From Deltaproteobacteria bacterium (lineage in GTDB: Bacteria; Desulfobacterota; Deferrimicrobia; Deferrimicrobiales; Deferrimicrobiaceae), in the NCBI GenBank assembly GCA_025356865.1, contig JANXQJ010000037.1:1-36377 (forward strand): a stretch of 36,377 nt of DNA, read 5' to 3'. The notes beneath the pieces were generated by a model. It saw only the letters and a program-made list of their open reading frames with translations. It was not told the DNA's origin and did no database searches. Positions 24,041 through 32,185 of the stretch are shown piece by piece. Numbering within the stretch: position 1 is the first letter of the stretch; the number at the start of each line of letters is the position of its first letter. The translations under genes and the position numbers were made by a program.

Positions 24041-24045
24041 GGCAA
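24016..24045 (-). promoter_or_regulatory. Possible promoter overlapping the 29-bp palindrome
   Basis: On the minus strand TTGCCG (24045-24040) and GAGAAT (24021-24016) match the sigma-70 consensus at 4 of 6 positions each with an 18-base spacer. The palindrome fills the spacer and -10, as expected for metal-responsive repression or DNA-distortion control. Leader to the GTG at 23841 would be about 170 bases. The boxes are imperfect, so this is tentative. Confidence 0.4.
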
Positions 24046-24127
24046 TATGTGTTTTTCGATTATCTGTCGCGGATTTTGATATATCATTTCCGGTTGAGTA
24101 TGCCCTTCCCTTGATACAGGAGACTCC

Positions 24128-24937
24128 ATGAAGCGGTTCCTGCTACCCGTCGTCGCCTGCCTGCTCCTCTCACCCGCCCTCTCGGACGCGGGAGACTACC
24201 CCAGGGACGACATCCAGGTGTACGGAGTCCTCGAGCACATCGCGACGGCCGAAATGAACCCGACGACGAAAACCCAGCGCGGCCGCGACTGGGGATACGC
24301 CAAGGGATTCGGCATCGAGGCGACGCTCGAGGACGACTACCCCGAGTTGTGGCGCCCCCGCTTCGAGGTGACCACCGGCGACGTTTCCCACGAGGAAGCG
24401 GCGTTCGCGAAGGTCGTTTCCTCGAGCGCGTCCTTCGAACGGTTCCGCCTCGGGATCGACCACCTGTACCGTCTCCCCCTGAACGACCGGGTGGCCATCG
24501 AGCCCTTCTGGGGCGGCGAGGGGCAGTTCTTCCACCGCAGGGTCAGCGCGGGAAGCAACGGCGACGCCGAATTCGCCCGCTATGACGACTTCCGCTACGG
24601 CGTCTCCGCGCGGGCGGGGGCACGAATCGCCTTGAACGAACTCAAGGGCGTCCCGTACGACGAGGTGTCGGCCGCCCGTCCCGCCCGCACCTTCCACGCC
24701 GAGATCGGGGTAACCCTTCCGCTCTACTACGAGAACCGCCGGAAGACGTCCACCGGCCACCAGACCTCCCAGTCCGGCCGGTCGCCGGCCCTGTTCGTCG
24801 AAGCCGGAGGGAAGATCGGCAAGTTCCGCCCCGCCGTTTTCTACGAAGGGATCCGGTTCGGGTACCCGGACGGATTCCTGGGGCAGCCCCAGACTTCGAC
24901 CGACGTGTTCGGCGTCCGCCTCGGATACGCGTTTTGA
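24128..24937 (+). CDS. Outer-membrane beta-barrel-like protein
   Basis: The protein has 269 aa with a signal peptide (FLLPVVACLLLSPALSDAG). The rest alternates polar and aromatic residues in strand-like stretches (FRLGIDHLYRL, VAIEPFWGGEGQFF, FRPAVFYEGIRFGYP) and ends in GVRLGYAF, with the terminal Phe typical of BAM-assembled barrels. I do not recognise a family. Start ATG 24128 has aggaga 6 bases upstream. It is divergent from the metal operon and begins a run of four envelope genes; because it shares the 286-base regulatory region with the palindrome, its expression may follow the same signal. Confidence 0.75.
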   Translation: MKRFLLPVVACLLLSPALSDAGDYPRDDIQVYGVLEHIATAEMNPTTKTQRGRDWGYAKGFGIEATLEDDYPELWRPRFEVTTGDVSHEEAAFAKVVSSSASFERFRLGIDHLYRLPLNDRVAIEPFWGGEGQFFHRRVSAGSNGDAEFARYDDFRYGVSARAGARIALNELKGVPYDEVSAARPARTFHAEIGVTLPLYYENRRKTSTGHQTSQSGRSPALFVEAGGKIGKFRPAVFYEGIRFGYPDGFLGQPQTSTDVFGVRLGYAF

Positions 24938-24977
24938 TCCTCCGATAAAAATCCATCCCTTCCAGGGGGAGTCCAAG

Positions 24978-26750
24978 ATGCTCCGAAGCCCGTCCCGATT
25001 CGTATCACGCCTGCTGCCGTTCCTGGCCGTCCCGCTCCTCTTCGCGGGTTGCAACTTCTGGTCGGGCGGATCCGTCGAGACCACCTACGACGGGTCGTTC
25101 GCCTACCTCTCCGGATCGACGCCGGCAGCCGGTTCGAGCACGACGGCCGTCAGCGAACCGATCACCGTCGTCTTTTCCGAACCCATCGACAACACGTCCA
25201 TTTCCACGACCGGCTTTGTCGTGACGGACGACCTCGGGAACGTGCTTTCCGGGGAGCTTTCCCAGACGGCCGGCGCAAACCCGACCGCCTCCTTCACGCC
25301 ATACATGCCGATGCGCTTCGGCGCCACCTACACGGTCGCACTCTCGGGCATCCGGGACGCCGCCCGGCGGAAGGTGCTCACCCCCGCCTTCGCCTTCACA
25401 ACGGGCTCCGAACCGCTGGGCGCCGGCGTGCCGTTCCGGATCAGCCGGTACCCCGTGCTCCAGAACAAGGACTACGAGCCCGACATCATCGCCGACGGCG
25501 CCGGAAACTACGCGGTTACCTGGCGGTCGTCGAGCGTGGTGACCGGCCAGCAGACTTTCGGGACCGGCCTCCGGAAAGTCTCGCACGCCCTGGGCGGACT
25601 CTGGGGCCCGGGACTCATCATCCCGCCCGCCGGCGCGGATCCCCGGCTCCTCGAGATGCCCGGCGTCGACAACCAGCTGCTCCTCATGGGGACGTATGAC
25701 AACCTGATTGCCCGGCGGGTCTCGGACAACGGCACGGCGCTCGGCCCCGCCGAGACGCTGTACGCCCGCGCTCCTTCCGAGTCCCACAACCCATACGGGT
25801 TCGCCCGGAGCCGGAACGGCCGGTACGCCCTCCTCTGCCGCCCCGGCCCCTATGACAACGTGACCCACGACTATTCGCTCTTCGCGCGCATCCACGGCCC
25901 CGCCGGCTGGGACACCGCCCCCGGATTCCCGCTTACGGGGGTCTACAACAGTCGATTCTCCGGTTCGATCAACTCGTCCGGGATGGCGCTCGTCGTCTAC
26001 CAGTCCACGGCAGCCGATCTGGATGCGGCCCTCTTCGACCCGGCCACCGGCCAGTGGCGCGCCGCGGGAACGGGGATCGCAGGAGGAACGCTGACCGAGT
26101 CTTTCTCTTTCGGCAATTCCTTTTTCAAGACCGCGGCTGGAGACGACGGCACCGCGGTCGCGATCTGGATTGCGCCAAACGACAACGGGACCAAGGTCAA
26201 GTACCGGATCTTCTCGAGCGCGACCGGATGGAGCGGCACCACCGGCCTCTTCATCCCGCCCGCCGGCAACAACTGTTCCACCCCGTCGATCGCCGCGGGG
26301 CCCGGCGGCGTCTTCTTCGCATCCTGCTGGGTGGGGAACGACAACGTCGGGTTAACGCCCTATGCCGCCCGCTACGCCCCGGCCTCGGGCTGGAGCGCCT
26401 GGACGCCCCTGGGCGCGGGAGGGGGCAGGCTTTTTTCCATGATGCCCATTCAAATTGCGGTCGACGGCGGCGGGAATGGCTACTTCGCGTGGTCAATCGC
26501 GGTGCCGGACCCCGCTGACGAGATCGATTCGATCACCTCGACCCGCGCGGCCGCCTGGCGGGCCGGCACCGGCCCGGTCGATTTCGGCGTGTTGCGCAGC
26601 GATACCGGATCCAGCGAAAGCCTCGACAGTTTCGGCCTGGCCTTGAACTTTTCGATCGCCGCCAACGACGTCGGCGCGCTGGTCGCATTCGTCGAATGGC
26701 GCCTGGATGGGGGGGGGGAATACGACCTGTGGGGCGCCTTCCTGCGCTGA
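24978..26750 (+). CDS. Large lipoprotein with Ig-like (Big_5-type) domain
   Basis: The protein has 590 aa. The lipobox LLFAGC places the lipidated Cys near residue 25. Residues about 45-150 form a Big_5/SbsA-type Ig module (STPAAGSSTTAVSEPITVVF, then SEPIDNTSI, and FGATYTVALSGIRDAARRKV). The remaining 430 or so residues are repetitive beta strands with recurring patterns such as DGAGNYAVTW, DGTAVAIW and GGGNGYFAW, suggesting a beta-propeller or sialidase-like fold. There are very few Cys. It is probably displayed on the outer membrane. Start ATG 24978 is preceded by aggggga. A G10 tract (26709-26718) sits close to its 3' end. Confidence 0.82.
   Translation: MLRSPSRFVSRLLPFLAVPLLFAGCNFWSGGSVETTYDGSFAYLSGSTPAAGSSTTAVSEPITVVFSEPIDNTSISTTGFVVTDDLGNVLSGELSQTAGANPTASFTPYMPMRFGATYTVALSGIRDAARRKVLTPAFAFTTGSEPLGAGVPFRISRYPVLQNKDYEPDIIADGAGNYAVTWRSSSVVTGQQTFGTGLRKVSHALGGLWGPGLIIPPAGADPRLLEMPGVDNQLLLMGTYDNLIARRVSDNGTALGPAETLYARAPSESHNPYGFARSRNGRYALLCRPGPYDNVTHDYSLFARIHGPAGWDTAPGFPLTGVYNSRFSGSINSSGMALVVYQSTAADLDAALFDPATGQWRAAGTGIAGGTLTESFSFGNSFFKTAAGDDGTAVAIWIAPNDNGTKVKYRIFSSATGWSGTTGLFIPPAGNNCSTPSIAAGPGGVFFASCWVGNDNVGLTPYAARYAPASGWSAWTPLGAGGGRLFSMMPIQIAVDGGGNGYFAWSIAVPDPADEIDSITSTRAAAWRAGTGPVDFGVLRSDTGSSESLDSFGLALNFSIAANDVGALVAFVEWRLDGGGEYDLWGAFLR
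26709..26718 (+). repeat. Ten-base poly-G tract at the 3' end of a surface lipoprotein gene
   Basis: Ten consecutive G bases encode part of RLDGGGEYD, 11 codons before the stop at 26748-26750. Slippage would alter only the last residues and could extend the frame. Confidence 0.8.
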
Positions 26751-26755
26751 CCGGA

Positions 26756-26783
26756 TTGCATACCCGGGAATTGTCGCTAGAAT
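26756..26783 (+). promoter_or_regulatory. Possible promoter before the second barrel gene
   Basis: TTGCAT (26756-26761) and TAGAAT (26778-26783) with a 16-base spacer, in the 91-base gap before the ATG at 26842. The -10 is a good match (5 of 6), the -35 is weak. Confidence 0.45.
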
Positions 26784-26841
26784 GGCCCATTGCGCACGAC
26801 CATTTTTCCCCGGACCGGTCGGGGAATCCGGAGGAGTTCGG

Positions 26842-27681
26842 ATGAGGAAAGGCCTGATCCCGCTCGTGCTTTCGAGCCTGTTGGCGATCCTCCCGGCGGC
26901 GGCCTCGGCCTTCTCCATGGGGCCGGCGTGGCGGCAGCTTCCGTGGACGACCGAAGACCGGTATTTCCTCGGCGCGAACAGCGACTTTTCGTCCCTCTCG
27001 ATGAAATCCTCCGGCAACGGCTTCTCCGACCAGACCCAGACGCGGTTCCGGGCGTACGGCGAAGGCGGAAAGGTGCTGCTGGACAGCACCACCGAAATCT
27101 TCGTCCGGGTGGGCGTCTCCCACCTCCAGGTCCGCGACGCATTCAACTTCGGCGCGAAGGCCGACCTCAACGGGGCCGCGCCGTACTATGCGGTCGGATC
27201 CCGGATCCGTCTCACGAAACAGCCCCCGCGATTCGACGACGAAACGGAACACCCCCGTTCCGACCAGCACTTTCGCGCCGGCGCATTCATCATGGCGTCC
27301 TGGGACGGCCGCGTCTCCACCACGGAAGACGTCAACTCAGGCGCGGGCCGGATGACCGTCGATCTCGAATCCAAAGGCATGTACTCGGCGACGGTGGGCA
27401 TCTCCCTCGAGACGCTGCTATCCGGCGGGTGGCACGCCTACGCGGTGCCGGCAGTGACCTTCTCGAGGACGGAACAGATGGGACGAAACCTCACCACGGG
27501 CGATTCGGCCTCGGCCACCTACATCACGAAAATGCCCGCCGGCGGAGTCCTCGGCATCCGGCACACCGGCTCCTTCCGGGACGCGATCGATACCGGGAAG
27601 GAACCTGGGCGCACGTTCGGCATCGAGGCGGGCTACCTCGGCGGTCCCACGGCCTCGGTCTTCGTGTCCCAGAGCTACTGA
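26842..27681 (+). CDS. Outer-membrane beta-barrel-like protein
   Basis: The protein has 279 aa with a signal peptide (LIPLVLSSLLAILPAAASAF). Strand-like alternation runs throughout (FRAYGEGGKVLLDSTTEIFV, YYAVGSRIRLT, HAYAVPAVTFSRTEQ, GIEAGYLGG) and the last residue is Tyr (FVSQSY), consistent with an outer-membrane barrel signal. Few Cys. I do not recognise a family; it resembles small transparent-barrel surface proteins in deltaproteobacteria. Start ATG 26842 has ggaggag at good spacing; upstream in-frame starts lie in the previous gene. It is followed after 14 bases by an RCC1 lipoprotein, which repeats the barrel-lipoprotein order of the previous pair. Confidence 0.75.
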   Translation: MRKGLIPLVLSSLLAILPAAASAFSMGPAWRQLPWTTEDRYFLGANSDFSSLSMKSSGNGFSDQTQTRFRAYGEGGKVLLDSTTEIFVRVGVSHLQVRDAFNFGAKADLNGAAPYYAVGSRIRLTKQPPRFDDETEHPRSDQHFRAGAFIMASWDGRVSTTEDVNSGAGRMTVDLESKGMYSATVGISLETLLSGGWHAYAVPAVTFSRTEQMGRNLTTGDSASATYITKMPAGGVLGIRHTGSFRDAIDTGKEPGRTFGIEAGYLGGPTASVFVSQSY

Positions 27682-27695
27682 CAGGAGATCAGCAG

Positions 27696-29090
27696 ATGGC
27701 TTCCTTCCGAAATATTTTCCTCTCGTTTCTCGCGATCCCGCTCCTTGCCTGCACCGGCGGCGGCTGGGACGGCGGGCCGCCGCGGGCCGGGGATCCCGTG
27801 TTCAACCGCGTTCCCGGAACCTACCTCGCGACCCAGACCGTCTCGCTTTCGTCGAAAACGCCCGAAGCCGAGATCCGTTTCACGACCGACGGGTCGACGC
27901 CGACCGACAACACAGGGACCGTTTACACCACGCCCCTGCTCATATCCGGCACGACGATTGTCACCGCGGTCGCGTTCAAGGGCGAACTCGCCCCCTCGCA
28001 TCCCATGGCGGGAACCTATACGGTTCTCGGAATCCGGTCGTTCAAGAGCGGCGCCAACCACACGGTCTTCCTGTGCACCGACAACACGGTGTGGTCGGTG
28101 GGGGGAAACCGGTACGGCCAGCGCGGCAACGGGACATTGAGCACCACCAACTACACGCCGTTCATGATCCCCGGGCTGAGGGACGTCGTCGCCATCGGGG
28201 CCGGGGATGACTCCACGTTCGCCCTGAAGCGCGACGGCACGGTCTGGGCCATCGGCAACAATTCCAACGGACAGCTGGGCGACGGGACGACAACTCGCCG
28301 GGAATCGGCCGTCCAGGTCCGGGGACTTTCCGGTGTCCGGGCAATCACCGCGGCCCATTTCCAAATCTACGCCATCACGAACGACAACACGCTCTGGGCG
28401 TGGGGGAAAAATTCCGACGGCCTGTTGGGCGACGGGACCACCACCGATCGGCTCGCGCCGGTGCTGGTACCCGGTTTGACCGATGTATCCATGGTCTCCT
28501 CGTCGCCCTTTCACGCGGTGGCGCTCAAGAACGACGGGACAGCGTGGTCGTGGGGATCCAATGGCTCGGGAGAGTTGGGCGACGGAACGCGCAACAGTTC
28601 CTCGATACCGGTCCAGGTGAGCGGACTGGCCGGCGCGGCGGCCGTATTCACAGAGGTTTGGACCTCCGGCGCCCTCATGTCGGACAACACGGTCACGACG
28701 TGGGGGAGGGCCTACCTTGCGCCGGGCGATCCCGGTTATTATAACGTCAGCCCGAAGGTTGCGCCGGGATTGTCCAATCTGTCCGCGATCGTTTTCGGAG
28801 GCACGACATACACGATCATTTGCGGAGGCACGGACGCATTCGCGGTCGGTTCCGGCGGCACGCTTCTTCAGAGGAATACCGGGTCCGCGAATTACAGCTG
28901 GGCGGTGTTCCCCGCGATGTCGGGAGCACCGGTGCTCGACATCGCAAGGGGCTACAACATTCCCGGCCGCGATCAATTCTTCACGGCGCTTTCGACCGAC
29001 GGACGCCTGTGGGGCTGGGGCGCCAACGACTTCGGCCAGCTGGGCCCCGGCGAGGCCGTTTTCAAAACCCCGACGCTTATCCAGTTCTGA
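27696..29090 (+). CDS. Lipoprotein with chitobiase-like domain and RCC1 repeat propeller
   Basis: The protein has 464 aa with lipobox IPLLAC (Cys at about 19). Residues about 35-110 form a chitobiase/beta-hexosaminidase C-terminal-like module (PVFNRVPGTYLATQTVSLSS, EIRFTTDGSTPT). The rest is a seven-bladed RCC1-type propeller with blades of the form ...DNTLWAWGKNSDGLLGDGTT. At least four blades match clearly (GQRGNGT, GQLGDGTT, GLLGDGTT, GELGDGT) and the C-terminal GQLGPGE is a further one. RCC1 propellers in bacteria are mostly of unknown function and mediate protein binding. Start ATG 27696 has aggag 8 bases upstream. It ends one base before the convergent Nramp gene. Confidence 0.9.
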   Translation: MASFRNIFLSFLAIPLLACTGGGWDGGPPRAGDPVFNRVPGTYLATQTVSLSSKTPEAEIRFTTDGSTPTDNTGTVYTTPLLISGTTIVTAVAFKGELAPSHPMAGTYTVLGIRSFKSGANHTVFLCTDNTVWSVGGNRYGQRGNGTLSTTNYTPFMIPGLRDVVAIGAGDDSTFALKRDGTVWAIGNNSNGQLGDGTTTRRESAVQVRGLSGVRAITAAHFQIYAITNDNTLWAWGKNSDGLLGDGTTTDRLAPVLVPGLTDVSMVSSSPFHAVALKNDGTAWSWGSNGSGELGDGTRNSSSIPVQVSGLAGAAAVFTEVWTSGALMSDNTVTTWGRAYLAPGDPGYYNVSPKVAPGLSNLSAIVFGGTTYTIICGGTDAFAVGSGGTLLQRNTGSANYSWAVFPAMSGAPVLDIARGYNIPGRDQFFTALSTDGRLWGWGANDFGQLGPGEAVFKTPTLIQF

Positions 29091-29091
29091 C

Positions 29092-30993
29092 CTACACGTC
29101 GGGGTGCCTCACCACCAGCACCGCGATCTCGAGGCGGTGGCGCAACTCGTTGATGGTGGAACCGTGCACCACGTCGGCCAGGCCACGGTGGCCGTGGGCG
29201 CCGACGACGAGCAGGTCGATGCCGCGCTCCCGGACGATTTCGGCAATCGCACGCACCGGGTCCCCGTAACCCAGCACGGCTTCCGCATCGACGTCGAATT
29301 TTCCCAGATCGATGGCGTGCCGCTGCAGCCGCTCGAGGTCCTCGACACTTTCCCGGTCGCCCGCGTCCAGCCCCAGCGCCCGCGACGCAGCGCTTTCGAC
29401 GACGTGGACCAGCACGAGGCGCCCCCCCGACGCGGAAGCCATCGCGGCAGCGCGCGAGAGCACCTCGCGGTCGGTCGGCCCGAAATCGAGCGCCGCGCCG
29501 ACCTTCCGGAACGGCGGCGAAAGTTCAAGCGCGGGGATTTCGCCCCCCCCGTGGACACCCGGTTCCCCCGGTGCCCCTTTCCGCGTCCTTCCCCTCAGGT
29601 ACGGTTCGGCCAGCAGGTACAGGAGCAACAGGCCGAGCGCCACCGAGACCGGAGCCGCCACGAACCGCGTCGCCGACGCGCCCCCGCCGCCGCCCGCCAG
29701 CCACCCCGACAACGTGCCGAACAGCAGTTTGCCGTTCAGCGCCGTGATGAGCCCCGCGACCACCCAGGCGAGCGTCTTTTCCCACGCCGGGATCTCGAAC
29801 GCGCCCATCAGCTTCCGGTCGCTCACCATCCGGATGAGCGGGATCACGGCGAACGGCAGCTGAAGGCTCAGGACCACCTGGCTGAGCACCATCAGCCGCC
29901 CCGTCGCCTGCTCGCCCATCAACACGATCACGGCCACGGCCGGGATGATCGCGATCGCCCGCGTCACCAGCCGCCGCAACCACGGCTGCAGCCGGACGCT
30001 CAGGAACCCCTCCATGACGATTTGCCCGGCCAGCGTCCCCGTGATGGTGGAGCTTTGCCCCGCGCAGATCAGCGCAAGCGCGAAGAGCACCGGGGCGACG
30101 CCGCTCCCGACGATCGGCGCCAGCAGGCGGTGCGCGTCCTGGATCTCGGCCACCGCGAAGTGGCCGCTCCGGAAGAAGACGGCGGCCGCCATCACGAGGA
30201 TGGCCGCGTTGATCAGGAACGCGAGGTTGAGGGCGACGAACGAATCGACCCGGTTGAAGCGGAGCGCCTGCCTGAGGCCGCGCGCCGTCTTGACCACCTT
30301 GCGGGACTGCACCAGCGACGAGTGGAGGTAGAGGTTGTGCGGCATCACGGTGGCTCCGATGATCCCCACCGCGAAATAGAGCGCGTCGACATCGGGCAGC
30401 GTCGGCCAGAACCCCTTCACGATCCCGGGCAGGTCGGGCCTGGCCATCAGGACCTCGGCGAAGAAGCAGCCGCCGATGGTGACCACCATCACGAGGATGA
30501 ACGCCTCCATCCGCCGGATCCCCTTCTGGTGCAGGAACAGGAGGAGGAAGGTGTCGAGCACGGTGACCAGCACCCCCGCGACGAGCGGCAGCCCGAAGAG
30601 GAGCTGCAACCCCACCGCGGAACCGATCACCTCGGCCAGGTCGCACGCGGCGATCGCGGCCTCGCACAATAGCCACAGGACGATGTTGACGGATTTCGGA
30701 TAGCGCCGCCGGCACGCCTGCGCCAGGTCCTGCCCGGAGACCATCCCCAGCCGGGCGGAGAGCCCCTGCAGCAGGATCGCCATCGCGTTGGACATGAGGA
30801 GCACCCAGAGGAGCGAATAGCCGTACCGCGAACCGGCGGCGATATCGGTCGCCCAGTTGCCGGGATCCATGTAGCCGACGGAGACGAGGTAGGCGGGGCC
30901 GGCGAAGGCGAAGAGCCTCCTCAGCATCCCCGGTCGTTGCGGGATCGCGACGCTTTCGTGCACCTCGGAAAGCGATTTGTAGACCGGTTGCAT
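29092..30993 (-). CDS. Nramp divalent-metal transporter fused to UspA domain
   Basis: The protein has 633 aa. The Nramp part (about 25-455) has the metal-binding signatures MDPGNWATD (D43-N46 in TM1) and VMPHNLYLHSS with M217 in TM6, which mark a genuine Mn2+/Fe2+-type carrier. It has about eleven hydrophobic helices. Residues about 490-633 form a UspA-type domain with the ATP-binding pattern G-x2-G-x9-G-S (GAHGHRGLADVVHGST). The domain may regulate transport by ATP or stress status; this is inference. Start ATG 30993, 10 bases after the histidine kinase stop, with gcaagag in front. It is the last gene of the haem-sensor/NtrC/NtrB operon, so that signalling set probably controls metal import. 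Confidence 0.92.
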   Translation of the reverse strand: MQPVYKSLSEVHESVAIPQRPGMLRRLFAFAGPAYLVSVGYMDPGNWATDIAAGSRYGYSLLWVLLMSNAMAILLQGLSARLGMVSGQDLAQACRRRYPKSVNIVLWLLCEAAIAACDLAEVIGSAVGLQLLFGLPLVAGVLVTVLDTFLLLFLHQKGIRRMEAFILVMVVTIGGCFFAEVLMARPDLPGIVKGFWPTLPDVDALYFAVGIIGATVMPHNLYLHSSLVQSRKVVKTARGLRQALRFNRVDSFVALNLAFLINAAILVMAAAVFFRSGHFAVAEIQDAHRLLAPIVGSGVAPVLFALALICAGQSSTITGTLAGQIVMEGFLSVRLQPWLRRLVTRAIAIIPAVAVIVLMGEQATGRLMVLSQVVLSLQLPFAVIPLIRMVSDRKLMGAFEIPAWEKTLAWVVAGLITALNGKLLFGTLSGWLAGGGGGASATRFVAAPVSVALGLLLLYLLAEPYLRGRTRKGAPGEPGVHGGGEIPALELSPPFRKVGAALDFGPTDREVLSRAAAMASASGGRLVLVHVVESAASRALGLDAGDRESVEDLERLQRHAIDLGKFDVDAEAVLGYGDPVRAIAEIVRERGIDLLVVGAHGHRGLADVVHGSTINELRHRLEIAVLVVRHPDV

Positions 30994-31003
30994 CTCTTGC
31001 GGC

Positions 31004-32185
31004 CTAATCGTCGGCGCCGTTCTGTCCGGACGGCAGGAAGAGCGTGAAGGCCACCCCGCCGCCCGGAAGGTTCTCGATCGACAGGTGCCCGTCGTGCTGG
31101 TCGGCGATCCGCGAGCAGATCGAGAGCCCGAGCCCGGTTCCCTCGTCGCGGGTCGTGAAGAAGGGGTCGAAGACGCGCTCGAGCTCGGCTTCGGGAATCG
31201 GGGGACCGGAGTTGGCCACCCGGACGAATACCTTCCACTCTTCGCCGTGCTGGAGCCGCCCGATCGCGAGGGTGAGGGTGCCGTGCCCGGCGGGCGCCAT
31301 CGCCTGGATCCCGTTGAGCGCGACGTTGAGCAGCAACTGGACGAGCTGGTCGGGGTCGGCCGAGACGACGGGTGGTGGATCGTCAATGCAGGGCGCCGTC
31401 TCGATCGAGACGCCGTGGCGGCGCGCCTGCGGGTCGACCAGTTCGACGACGCGGGCCACCACCTCGCGCAGGTCGGTCGCCCGCCGGTCGGGCGGCATCG
31501 GCCTCGCGAAGGAGAGGAAGCGGTCGGCCACCTGCGACAGGCGGTCGATCTCGGCCATGTGCAGGTCGAGCATCCGCCGTTCGGGGGTCCCTTCGGGGAC
31601 GACGTCGCGCAGGATCTCGGCGGTTCCCTTCATCGCGTGCAGCGGGTTCTTGATCTCGTGGGCGATCCCGGCGGTCATCTCGCCGAGCGCGCCCAGCTTC
31701 CCCGCCCGGATGAGCTGCTGCTCGGCGCGCCGGTGCGCATCGAGAGCCTGCGAGAGCGCCTTCGCAAGCCGCTGCGCCTTTCCCCGCTCGCGCCGCTCGC
31801 GGTCGACCAGCAGCCCCGCGACGATCGCGATGGCGTTGTAGAGGAAAAGTTCCAGCCCTTTTTCGATTGCCCCGCCGGGGTCGCGCGCGACGAGGCTGCC
31901 GAACGCGTGCGGCAGGTAGACGAGGGAGGCGAAGACCGAAAGCGCGATCGCACCGCGGGATCCGGCCGCGAAGGCGGCAAAGAGGATCGGCAGGTAATAA
32001 AGGCGCCGAAGCACATCGTGGACCCAGGGATATTCGGGACCGGTCGCGTAATGACCGACGGTGATGAGGAGGCAGGGGATCCAGGCGGCGAGCAGGATGC
32101 GCGGCGCAAATAGCGGCCTCAGGTCGTCCGCCACCCCGGCGAGGACGTCCCGGGCAGCCGGGGGCGCGTCAATGTCCCTTTTCAT
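31004..32185 (-). CDS. NtrB-type membrane sensor histidine kinase
   Basis: The protein has 393 aa. The N-terminal half has four or so hydrophobic segments (about 27-45, 60-76, 78-95, 110-128) and no recognisable soluble sensor domain. Then come a HisKA domain with the phosphorylated His176 (GIAHEIKNPL) and a HATPase with N box NVALNGIQAM and G box DEGTGLGLSI. The length and H-box are typical of NtrB/AtoS-like kinases for sigma-54 systems. The start ATG 32185 overlaps the end of the regulator gene by 17 bases, with aggaa as Shine-Dalgarno. The signal is unknown; the small haem protein encoded first in the operon is a candidate input. Confidence 0.92.
   Translation of the reverse strand: MKRDIDAPPAARDVLAGVADDLRPLFAPRILLAAWIPCLLITVGHYATGPEYPWVHDVLRRLYYLPILFAAFAAGSRGAIALSVFASLVYLPHAFGSLVARDPGGAIEKGLELFLYNAIAIVAGLLVDRERRERGKAQRLAKALSQALDAHRRAEQQLIRAGKLGALGEMTAGIAHEIKNPLHAMKGTAEILRDVVPEGTPERRMLDLHMAEIDRLSQVADRFLSFARPMPPDRRATDLREVVARVVELVDPQARRHGVSIETAPCIDDPPPVVSADPDQLVQLLLNVALNGIQAMAPAGHGTLTLAIGRLQHGEEWKVFVRVANSGPPIPEAELERVFDPFFTTRDEGTGLGLSICSRIADQHDGHLSIENLPGGGVAFTLFLPSGQNGADD

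Noticed and set aside
24077-24086. TGATATATCA as an Fnr-type site upstream of 24128
   Set aside because: The half-sites are separated by 2 rather than 4 bases, so it does not match the Fnr box TTGAT-N4-ATCAA.
28272-28600. DNA-level tandem repeats in the RCC1 gene
   Set aside because: The similarity reflects the protein blades (GDGT motifs) and not a separate DNA repeat element.
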